A stretch of 64,000 nt of DNA, taken from NCBI RefSeq assembly GCF_019038595.1, contig NZ_JAHOPF010000004.1, forward strand, positions 377,747-441,746, written 5' to 3'. Both the position numbers and the translations under genes were made by a program. Source of the DNA: Kaistella soli. GTDB taxonomy: Bacteria > Bacteroidota > Bacteroidia > Flavobacteriales > Weeksellaceae. Under the pieces are notes generated by a model. That model saw nothing but the letters and a program-made list of their open reading frames with translations, had not been told where the DNA came from and ran no database searches. This document shows positions 51,193-58,625 of the stretch, one piece after another (within the stretch, counting starts at the first letter, position 1; each line of letters begins with the position of its first letter).

Positions 51193-52599
51193 TTACAGTG
51201 TTTTACTTTGACAGACAAAATTGCTTTTCGGTACTTCAGTCTCTTTAATTTTATTGAAACCTCCTTCAATTTCGGTGAAATTTCTAATCCCGCGGGAATT
51301 CAGAATACTTGCAGCAATCATGCTTCGGTAACCTCCGGCACAGTGAATAAAGAAATGTTCTTCGTTATCAAGCGAAACTGCCCATTCATTAATATCTGCG
51401 AGCGGTCTGCGGAAAGCATCATTTACATGTTCGGCGTCATATTCAGTTTCCTTTCTGACATCGATAACTTTTGAAGATTCATTAAATTTTTTGGCGAATT
51501 CTTCCGCAGAAATCCTGTGAATGACATCAATTTCCTTCGCCGAGTTTTGCCATGAATCAAACCCGCCTTCGAGATAACCCAGAACATTATCAAAACCCAC
51601 TCTCGAAAGTCTTGTGATCACTTCTTCTTCTGTTCCTAAATCTGAAACCAGTAAAATCGGCTGATGTACGTCTACAATCATTGCGCCTACCCAAGGAGCA
51701 AAATCACCTTTTAATCCAATATTTATTGATCTGGGAACAAATCCTTTATGAAAATCTGCTGCATTTCTTGTATCTAAAATCAATGCACCTGTATCTTCAG
51801 CGACTTCTTCAAAATCTTCCAGCGCGATGGGCCTTTTCCCTTTTTCAAGCACATTTTCGAACGTTTCGTAACCGCCTTTGTTTAACGCTACATTCATTCC
51901 GAAATATTTCGGCGGCGCGGAAAGACCGTCCAAAACCTCTCTCACAAAGGATTCTTTGTCAGGCTGATTGAGCGCATAATTGGTCTTTTTCTGATTTCCT
52001 AAAGTGTCCACCGTTTCCTTCTGCATATTTTTTCCACACGCTGAGCCTGCACCGTGAGCAGGATAAACAACAATGTCATCAGCAAGAGGCATTATTTTGT
52101 TTTGAAGGCTTTCATAAAGTAATCCTGCAAGTTCTTCCTGAGTCATATGAGCAGATTTCTGTGCCAGATCGGGTCGGCCAACATCTCCTAAAAACAAAGT
52201 ATCACCCGAAAAAACAGCGGTTTCTTTTCCTGTTTCATCAATCAGCAGAAAAGTTGAACTTTCCATGGTATGACCTGGAGTGTGCAACACTTTAATAGCG
52301 ATCTTTCCAACTTTGAAAATCTGGTTATCTTCGGCAATAATTGCATCGAATTCAGGTTCTGCCGTCGGTCCGTAGACAATTGGAGCACCTGTTTTTTTCG
52401 AAAGATCCAAATGTCCCGAGACAAAATCTGCATGAAAATGCGTTTCAAAAATATACTTGAGTTTGACCTCATCTTTTTCAAGCCTGTCGATGTAAGGTTT
52501 TGTTTCCCGCAAAGGATCGATAATTACGGCTTCATTTTCAGAAACAATGTAATAAGCGCCCTGTGCTAAACATCCCGTATATATTTGCTCTATTTTCAT
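51193..52599 (-). CDS. Persulfide dioxygenase-rhodanese fusion (CstB-like)
   Basis: 468 residues. The N-terminal metallo-beta-lactamase fold has THFHADFVSGH (His54, His56, Asp58, His63), the iron-binding pattern of ETHE1-type persulfide dioxygenases, and FSGDTLFLGDVGRPDL. Two rhodanese domains follow. The first (about 265-350) has no Cys in its loop (LLVSDLGTEEE); the second has an active loop IHCAGGYRS near residue 430. This matches CstB of staphylococci, which turns persulfide into thiosulfate. A 23-base palindrome overlaps its promoter. Confidence 0.9.
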   Translation of the reverse strand: MKIEQIYTGCLAQGAYYIVSENEAVIIDPLRETKPYIDRLEKDEVKLKYIFETHFHADFVSGHLDLSKKTGAPIVYGPTAEPEFDAIIAEDNQIFKVGKIAIKVLHTPGHTMESSTFLLIDETGKETAVFSGDTLFLGDVGRPDLAQKSAHMTQEELAGLLYESLQNKIMPLADDIVVYPAHGAGSACGKNMQKETVDTLGNQKKTNYALNQPDKESFVREVLDGLSAPPKYFGMNVALNKGGYETFENVLEKGKRPIALEDFEEVAEDTGALILDTRNAADFHKGFVPRSINIGLKGDFAPWVGAMIVDVHQPILLVSDLGTEEEVITRLSRVGFDNVLGYLEGGFDSWQNSAKEIDVIHRISAEEFAKKFNESSKVIDVRKETEYDAEHVNDAFRRPLADINEWAVSLDNEEHFFIHCAGGYRSMIAASILNSRGIRNFTEIEGGFNKIKETEVPKSNFVCQSKTL

Positions 52600-52662
52600 T
52601 TTTTAATTTTTGAATTTGCTCCTGCAAATTTCGTGATAATTATATCAAAATACGATCAAAAA

Positions 52663-52670
52663 CAAAGTTA
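52663..52670 (-). promoter_or_regulatory. -7 promoter element of the persulfide dioxygenase-rhodanese gene
   Basis: Minus-strand TAACTTTG fits TAnnTTTG. It abuts and partly overlaps the palindrome at 52668-52690. Confidence 0.45.
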
Positions 52671-52690
52671 TTGATTGAATCAATCAATAA
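52668..52690. promoter_or_regulatory. 23-base perfect palindrome, candidate operator
   Basis: Arms TTATTGATTGA and TCAATCAATAA around a single A. It covers the region from -7 toward -33 of the downstream promoter, where a repressor would block RNA polymerase. It also lies 13 bases after the upstream stop codon, so a weak AT-rich terminator is an alternative. Confidence 0.6.
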
Positions 52691-52702
52691 ACATCGCGCA
52701 CT

Positions 52703-53071
52703 TTATTGATACTCTGATGCGTTTCCGTCTTTGTCAGATAGCTTTCCTGCTTTTCCTTCATGCGTCATTTCCCACATATAATTCTCATTGCTGAAAATAG
52801 GATTACCGCTTAAATTGGTTGTTTTGGCTGAAAGCTTCTGCTCGCCTTCACCGGTTTTCTGAATTTTCACTCCTACCACATCTCCTTCTGCCAGATAGGT
52901 TACGCTTAATTCCTCGCCTTTGCTGTTTTTAAGTTTTAAAGGTTCCTGAACCTGACTGATTTCTGTCGAAGCCGGCTTCGTAATCTCGGCTTGATTCTGC
53001 GTATTGATTTCTTCCTTGTTACATGAATTCATGATTAACAAAGCAAAAACTGCTGCATATAAATTTCTCAT
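52703..53071 (-). CDS. Small lipoprotein of unknown function
   Basis: 122 residues from the ATG at 53071; the longer frame to 53245 runs into the TauE gene. Lipoprotein signal ending MNSC (Cys17) followed by NKEEINTQN. The mature part has a low-complexity Gln/Glu/Lys stretch and a beta-rich domain that resembles MliC/DUF333-type small lipoproteins in size (AEGDVVGVKIQKTGEGEQKL). I do not recognise the family firmly. It lies two bases after the TauE gene, so it is co-transcribed. Confidence 0.65.
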   Translation of the reverse strand: MRNLYAAVFALLIMNSCNKEEINTQNQAEITKPASTEISQVQEPLKLKNSKGEELSVTYLAEGDVVGVKIQKTGEGEQKLSAKTTNLSGNPIFSNENYMWEMTHEGKAGKLSDKDGNASEYQ

Positions 53072-53073
53072 AT

Positions 53074-53874
53074 TTAAAATTGTTGTTTTAAAAATATTTC
53101 TTTGATGATGATGAATATGCCCATTCCGAGAACAATCCATCCGAAAAGAGGTTTCAGTTTTCTGCCGTCCATTTTCTTGGAAATCCCGATTCCGACAAAA
53201 ATTCCTACCACTGATAAGGCACTGAAACTTAGAAGGAAAAACCAATCATGTTTTACCATGGCCATCGTACTTACAAACCCCAGAATCGAATTCATCGAGA
53301 TGATAAAAAGCGAAGTTGCTACCGCCTTTTTCATCGGAATACCTAAAAGCATCACCAAGGCCGGAACAATTAAAAATCCACCGCCCGCTCCTATCAGCCC
53401 GGTAATGATTCCTACCAGAAGACCTTGCGAAATAAGGATGGTATAATTGGTTTCCTCATATTTACTCAGTCTCGGCCTTTCGATTTTTCTGATCATTTTG
53501 AATGAAGCGATGAGCATCAGAATAGCAAAAAGAAGCAGCAAAAACATATCTTTTGTCAGGGTAATTCCCCACTTATGAATGATATAATGCGGCAGATGCG
53601 GCAACACTAATCGTCGGGAAAAGAGCACTCCCAAAATTGAGGGAACTCCGAATATAAACGCAGTTTTAAAATCAATCTGCTGATGCCTGATAAATCCTGC
53701 AGAGCCTACCAGACTCGTAACACCCACTACGAAAAGCGAAAGCGCCGTTGCGGTAACAGCATCAAAACCAAAAACATACACAAAAATAGGCACGCTTAAA
53801 ATACTTCCGCCACCACCAATAAGCCCCATCACTAATCCGATGATGATTGCAGAAAGATATCCGATAATTTCCAA
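53074..53874 (-). CDS. TauE/SafE-family anion exporter
   Basis: 266 residues with about eight membrane helices. TauE signatures: IIGLVMGLIGGGGSILSVPIFVYVFG and the repeat GIITGLIGAGGGFLIVPALVMLLG. These carry sulfite, sulfonates or thiosulfate out of the cell. Placement upstream of the persulfide dioxygenase-rhodanese gene, as in cst-type operons, makes sulfite or thiosulfate export likely. Confidence 0.9.
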   Translation of the reverse strand: MEIIGYLSAIIIGLVMGLIGGGGSILSVPIFVYVFGFDAVTATALSLFVVGVTSLVGSAGFIRHQQIDFKTAFIFGVPSILGVLFSRRLVLPHLPHYIIHKWGITLTKDMFLLLLFAILMLIASFKMIRKIERPRLSKYEETNYTILISQGLLVGIITGLIGAGGGFLIVPALVMLLGIPMKKAVATSLFIISMNSILGFVSTMAMVKHDWFFLLSFSALSVVGIFVGIGISKKMDGRKLKPLFGWIVLGMGIFIIIKEIFLKQQF

Positions 53875-53903
53875 TGTAGTTGTTGAGTTTTAAATTATTA
53901 AAA

Positions 53904-54347
53904 TTAGCTGAATGACTGAATGACAAATGACACATCTCTGATTTTTACCTGCTCTCCTACCTTTTTACCTCTGATATTTTCAAAAACGGGAGCTTCTTCA
54001 GAAAAAGAAATGACCTCTTTATCTTCAATTTTAAAAATCGGAACCGAGATTCCCACAAACAAAAAGTTTTTATCAGTTTCGATAAGACAGCCGTTCTCAA
54101 TCTTCTCATGCGATTTTTCCTTTTCATTTTCCAGAAACCTGAGATTTTGCTCAGCCGTTTTAATGGTCTTTTCGAACCGCAGCTGCATATCTTTGGCTTC
54201 CGTCTGGTGAGAAAAATCTTCAGGATCGTGGGTGCTTTCCTCATCCATATCAGATTCATTTCTATATTGATTAACAGATTGTTGCAGGCTTTCTATGACC
54301 TTTTTCTGCTCCTCAATAATCTTTAAAAGGATTTCAGCTCTTTTCAT
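53904..54347 (-). CDS. GreA/GreB-like coiled-coil protein
   Basis: 147 residues from the ATG at 54347. The N-terminal half (about 1-95) is a long charged coiled coil (KIIEEQKKVIESLQQSVNQY...). The C-terminal half (FLFVGISVPIFKIEDKEVISFSEEAPVF to VKIRDVSFVIQ) resembles the FKBP-like C-terminal domain of Gre factors. Similar flavobacterial proteins are sometimes labelled 3-oxoacyl-ACP synthase, for which there is no motif here. RNA polymerase binding is inference. It may begin the sulfur transcript, 29 bases before the TauE gene. Confidence 0.6.
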   Translation of the reverse strand: MKRAEILLKIIEEQKKVIESLQQSVNQYRNESDMDEESTHDPEDFSHQTEAKDMQLRFEKTIKTAEQNLRFLENEKEKSHEKIENGCLIETDKNFLFVGISVPIFKIEDKEVISFSEEAPVFENIRGKKVGEQVKIRDVSFVIQSFS

Positions 54348-54438
54348 CACTTTCAATTTGAGATTTAACAAATTTAATAAAAAAATAGCAGTTTTGATGC
54401 TGCTGAAATCACCAAAGAAAGCAGTAGTTTACTCTTTA

Positions 54439-56463
54439 TTAAAAACGGTAGGTAAACGCGCAGTTAAAACTTCTTCCACGCTCTAAAATCCTCTGATGAC
54501 TCATGCCTGAAAGCGTGCGGCTCAAATGTTCGGCATAAGCTCTGTTAAAAATATTTGACACTTCAAAACTTAAGAAAGCATTATTAAACACATTATACTT
54601 CGCATTAAAATCAAGCAGCGAAAAGTCTTTCGTTACAAATTCCCCAAACTCAGGATTGATTCTTTTCTGAGTCGCAGCAAAACGGTACTGAAATCCAAAA
54701 ACGACCGGAGAAAAATCAGCTTCCATTCTCCACCTGAAATCCAGCGGAGCGATTTCCGGAAGCGGGTTTTTGGTATTCAGATCTTCACCGTAAGTGTAAG
54801 CTACGGCCATTTCTGTTCGGTATTTTGGTAAAAATTTCCAGTTAAAATTTGCTTCAACGCCTGCTCTGAAAGCTTTTTCAATATTCTGAAACTGTCTTGT
54901 CCCGGGAACCATCATCGAGTTGGGCTTAATATCCGAACGCACAACGCCGGAAATATAATCCTGCATCAGGGAGTAAAACCCATCAATCTGGAAATAAATT
55001 TTTTCTTTCTTATGCGTAAAAATAAGGTCAGCCTGATTATTGGTTTCCGGCTTCAATAAAGGATTTCCGACATACTGATAATCATCGGCACCAACGGGAA
55101 AACGGTTGATATATCTTTCCGTTAAACTTGCGCTGCGCTGCGCTCTTCCCATCCAGATGGCAAGCTGAGTGTTTTTGGTAATTCCATAACTGTAGCCTAA
55201 ACTCAAGCTGTGATTGAAATCTTCAGCTTTCATGTTTCCGTAAAGACTGGTAAACAGTTTGGAAGGATCTTCCGCATTGGCTTCGTTATAATCCAGCCTC
55301 AGCGAAGCCGTAAGTTTTGAGTTGCTGAAGAAATGCTGATATTCACCGAACCATCCCAACTGATCGATATGTGAATTCTGCCATGAGGTTCCGTCCGTCA
55401 TCATCGGCATTGCCATCGTCATTTTTGAACTTATGTTAACCGCCTCTTCATGTTTGTAATCGAAACCGGAGTAGAAAACATTTTTATTTTTAGCAAATTT
55501 TGCTTCTGCCCTTGAACCGTAAGTTCTGGTCCTGACGTCTGAAACCATCGACTGATCGGCTGTTCCCATTGAATGTTCAACGATCGAAAAATAGGAATTG
55601 AAATTAATATTCTTCAAAAGAGAATTCTGAAATTCCGCCAAATGGCCTAATTGAACCATCCACGTTTTATCAAAAAGCAGATCCATTTTCAGGGCAGCAA
55701 ATTCCACGTCCCGGCCTTGGTTTGAATTGATCTGAACATTCGTGGTGTTATTTTCGTTCCATTTAAAATTAGCTTTTGTCCCCACATTATACCTCAAGAA
55801 TGCAGAACGCACTTCATTACCGTTTCCGTCTTTGTAGCGGTCGCCTTTCTGATAAGAACCGAAAACATCCCAGACTATTTTTTTCGATGAAAGCTGCGCA
55901 AAACCCTCATTTCTCAAAATATTTCCATTGCTTTCGTAACCCAGAGAAATCCTTCCGTTTACATTGGTTTTATCAGAAAAAACAGGAGGAATTGTTATAA
56001 AATTAATCGTACCGCCCAAGGCATTGCCGTGACGGAAGTGATAAGGACCTTTGAAAATCTCAACTTCCTTTACCATATTCATATTGACCTGGCTTACTGC
56101 AGGATCCATTCTGCTCGGGCAGGCATTTACCGCATTGGAGGCACCATCGATAACGATGTTCAGCTGTTCATATTTAAATCCGCGCAAAACCGGATCTGTT
56201 GCATAATTTCCGGCCTTTTTAATCCCTGAAATTTCAGGAACCTGCTGAAGGAATTTCCCCGCATCGTGGCTGAGTAAATCGGAATTCTGAGTTTCAATTT
56301 TTTCTTTGTTTTTTGGTAAAAGTTTCGTGATTTTCACCACTTCTATATTCTGATAGAGAGAATCTGTGCTTTCCTGAGAGAAAAGGAGATTTGAAATCAG
56401 CAGACAAAGTGCCGCAAAAGCATACTTACCCTGCTGAAAAATAATTGTATTTAAATTTTTCAT
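54439..56463 (-). CDS. OprC/NosA-like copper TonB-dependent receptor
   Basis: 674 residues. Signal peptide cleaved after LLFSQ (about residue 30). Plug domain about 40-160 with SHDAGKFLQQVPEI, then a 22-strand barrel ending FNCAFTYRF. ACPSRMDPAVS at 114-124 matches the copper-receptor family block, and the CxxxM (Cys115, Met119) plus HxM (His297, Met299) pattern is the Cu-binding site known in Pseudomonas OprC, with nearly the same separation. It imports copper across the outer membrane. The Cys-rich partner is encoded directly upstream on the same strand. Confidence 0.88.
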   Translation of the reverse strand: MKNLNTIIFQQGKYAFAALCLLISNLLFSQESTDSLYQNIEVVKITKLLPKNKEKIETQNSDLLSHDAGKFLQQVPEISGIKKAGNYATDPVLRGFKYEQLNIVIDGASNAVNACPSRMDPAVSQVNMNMVKEVEIFKGPYHFRHGNALGGTINFITIPPVFSDKTNVNGRISLGYESNGNILRNEGFAQLSSKKIVWDVFGSYQKGDRYKDGNGNEVRSAFLRYNVGTKANFKWNENNTTNVQINSNQGRDVEFAALKMDLLFDKTWMVQLGHLAEFQNSLLKNINFNSYFSIVEHSMGTADQSMVSDVRTRTYGSRAEAKFAKNKNVFYSGFDYKHEEAVNISSKMTMAMPMMTDGTSWQNSHIDQLGWFGEYQHFFSNSKLTASLRLDYNEANAEDPSKLFTSLYGNMKAEDFNHSLSLGYSYGITKNTQLAIWMGRAQRSASLTERYINRFPVGADDYQYVGNPLLKPETNNQADLIFTHKKEKIYFQIDGFYSLMQDYISGVVRSDIKPNSMMVPGTRQFQNIEKAFRAGVEANFNWKFLPKYRTEMAVAYTYGEDLNTKNPLPEIAPLDFRWRMEADFSPVVFGFQYRFAATQKRINPEFGEFVTKDFSLLDFNAKYNVFNNAFLSFEVSNIFNRAYAEHLSRTLSGMSHQRILERGRSFNCAFTYRF

Positions 56464-56544
56464 GCGTTTAAAATTTGATTTTTTGAAAAAGAATTACTGC
56501 TGTATCACTAAAAAGGGCACAGTAATTTTGTTGAAAAGGTAAAA

Positions 56545-56907
56545 TCAAATTTGTGGCGGATGAGGATCGATGGTATGGAAACCTAAGCGCACAATTTCTG
56601 TAGAATAAATAAAACCGGCTTTCTTAAAATCATCATTTTCGACTCTACTGAGATTAAATTCTGCAGATTTTGAAGGAATGAGATTAAATTCAAATGAATA
56701 TTTAACCAGATTGACAAAACTTGAAGTTTTATCCGATTCCTTTTTCATCTGACATTTCCCGTGACAGTTCATCTCAGGTTTAGATTTATTAACACAGTGG
56801 ATTTCGTAAAAATCCCTGTTGATCTGATAATCAATCATCAGCAGGGAGTTCTGAAAACTCGCAGTGAAAATAATGATGGACAATATGTACGTGAAAAAGC
56901 GTTTCAT
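56545..56907 (-). CDS. Cys/His/Met-rich exported protein paired with the copper receptor
   Basis: 120 residues. One N-terminal hydrophobic segment (about 5-23) acts as signal or anchor. A dense cluster of possible copper ligands follows: His37, Cys38, Met46, Cys48, His49, Cys52, Met54 (HCVNKSKPEMNCHGKCQM). The C terminus is GFHTIDPHPPQI, with two more His. Small proteins of this type occur beside TonB receptors in Bacteroidota. It heads the operon, 81 bases before the receptor gene. A periplasmic copper carrier is likely but not shown. Confidence 0.78.
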   Translation of the reverse strand: MKRFFTYILSIIIFTASFQNSLLMIDYQINRDFYEIHCVNKSKPEMNCHGKCQMKKESDKTSSFVNLVKYSFEFNLIPSKSAEFNLSRVENDDFKKAGFIYSTEIVRLGFHTIDPHPPQI

Positions 56908-56944
56908 TTTACGGGGTTAAAATTAAGACATTTTTATCTGAATT

Positions 56945-56964
56945 AAAATGACTTTCATCATTTT
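56945..56964. promoter_or_regulatory. Candidate Crp/Fnr box of the copper receptor operon
   Basis: Perfect 7-base inverted repeat AAAATGA-N6-TCATTTT, with the same AATGA-N6-TCATT core as the box upstream of ccoS. It is centred about 43 bases from the start site inferred from the near -7 element TAATTTTA (56925-56918, minus strand), a classic class II activator position. Confidence 0.5.
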
Positions 56965-57045
56965 ATGGAATATTTATTTTTTAAATAAAAAAATATATAA
57001 TTCTCAATATTTTCTATCTTTATAGTTTAAAACACATTAAAACAA

Positions 57046-58572
57046 ATGGCAGATAAAGCGAAATTTATCGAGGAACTTTCCGCAAGATATTCAGCAAAAG
57101 GAGATTATATCACTTTAGGAAAAGGAATGCTCGACGGAGAAGTGGTGACCGAAGTAGATGTAAAAATCCCACTGAAAACCATTAACAGACACGGTTTAAT
57201 TGCCGGCGCGACAGGAACCGGGAAAACCAAAACGCTGCAGGTTTTTGCTGAGCAGCTTTCACATCTCGGAATTCCTTCTTTAGTCTTGGATATCAAAGGG
57301 GATTTCTCAGGAATTGCCGAACCGGGTACTGAAAATTCCATCATTTCCGAACGATATGCCAAAACCCAGTTACCTTATCAGCCTCAGGCTTTTCCCGTTG
57401 AACTGATGACCATTTCAGGGGAAAAAGGGGTGAAATTAAGAGCAACCGTTACCGAATTCGGGCCAGTTTTACTTTCAAAAATACTGGAACTTAATGATAC
57501 TCAGCAGAGTATTATTTCAATTGTTTTCAAATATTGCGATGACAAAGGTTTGCCCCTGATCGATTTGGATGATTTGAAAAAAGTACTGCAATATGTTACA
57601 GATAACCCTCAGGGAAAAGCTGATTTAGCCAATAATTACGGATCAATCGCGCCCGCATCACTTGGCGCTATCCTCCGTTCCATCGTAGCTTTAGAGCAGC
57701 AGGGAGCCGCGCAGTTTTTTGGGGAACCAAGTTTTGATGTGGAAGATTTATTGCAGCAGAGGGACGGAAAAGGAGTGGTAAACATTTTGAGAGTTGGCAA
57801 TATTCAAAGCCGTCCGCAGCTGTTTTCAACTTTTATGCTTTCGCTGTTTGCAGAGATTTACATGACATTTCCTGAAGAAGGTGATTCCGGGAAACCAAAA
57901 CTCGTACTGTTTATTGATGAAGCGCATTTAATTTTTAATGAAGCCTCCAAAGCACTGCTGAATCAGCTTGAAACAATGGTAAAACTCATCCGCTCTAAAG
58001 GCGTTGGGATTTATTTCATTACCCAAATTCCCGGTGATGTTCCCGAAAACGTTTTATCACAGCTTGGATTGAAAATTCAGCACGCACTGCGCGGATTTAC
58101 TGCAAAGGACAGAAAAGAAATTTCAAAAGCTGTTGAAAACTATCCTATCACAGAATATTATAAAGCAGACGAACTTATTCAGAATTTAGGGATTGGGGAA
58201 GCATTCATCACTGCGCTGGATGAAAAAGGGATTCCGACCCCGCTGGTCCACACCTATCTGATTTCTCCGGAATCAAGAATGGATATCCTGAACGATGCTG
58301 AAGTTTCAGATTTAACATCCCGCTCGGCTTTAGTTGCTAAATATGAACAAACTGTGAATAAAGATTCCGCTTACGAAATGCTGACCAGCCGCATGGAACA
58401 GGCCGTACAGAATGCAGCTCCAACTCAGCCAACACGGCCCGTAAAAGAAGAACCGGGAGTTTTTGAATCCGTAATGAAATCCAGAGCAGGAAGAACCTTC
58501 ACCACGACTCTGGCGAGAGAAGGCGCAAAATTTGTATTGGGAATGTTTGGTTTGGGCGGAAGAAGAAGGTAA
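57046..58572 (+). CDS. HerA-like ATPase (DUF853, YjgR-like)
   Basis: 508 residues. FtsK/HerA-superfamily ATPase with Walker A GATGTGKT (54-61), Walker B LVLFIDEAHLIF near 284, sensor and arginine-finger regions around GVGIYFITQIPGDVP, and ESRMDILNDAEV near the C terminus. DUF853 proteins such as E. coli YjgR have no settled function; archaeal HerA resects DNA ends with a nuclease. The exonuclease gene encoded 53 bases downstream could be a partner. C-terminal basic tail GGRRR. Confidence 0.88.
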   Translation: MADKAKFIEELSARYSAKGDYITLGKGMLDGEVVTEVDVKIPLKTINRHGLIAGATGTGKTKTLQVFAEQLSHLGIPSLVLDIKGDFSGIAEPGTENSIISERYAKTQLPYQPQAFPVELMTISGEKGVKLRATVTEFGPVLLSKILELNDTQQSIISIVFKYCDDKGLPLIDLDDLKKVLQYVTDNPQGKADLANNYGSIAPASLGAILRSIVALEQQGAAQFFGEPSFDVEDLLQQRDGKGVVNILRVGNIQSRPQLFSTFMLSLFAEIYMTFPEEGDSGKPKLVLFIDEAHLIFNEASKALLNQLETMVKLIRSKGVGIYFITQIPGDVPENVLSQLGLKIQHALRGFTAKDRKEISKAVENYPITEYYKADELIQNLGIGEAFITALDEKGIPTPLVHTYLISPESRMDILNDAEVSDLTSRSALVAKYEQTVNKDSAYEMLTSRMEQAVQNAAPTQPTRPVKEEPGVFESVMKSRAGRTFTTTLAREGAKFVLGMFGLGGRRR

Positions 58573-58625
58573 ATTGCGCCGGCTTTCGGCAATGGCCGAT
58601 GGTAAAAGAAGTAGTATAAAAAACA

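Noticed and set aside
52668-52690. FNR box at the persulfide dioxygenase promoter
   Set aside because: TTGAT and ATCAA are present, but the spacer is three bases, not four, so the TGA-N6-TCA geometry fails.
53072-53245. Long start of the small lipoprotein
   Set aside because: It overlaps the TauE gene and lacks a signal peptide at its N terminus; the ATG at 53071 gives a perfect lipoprotein signal.
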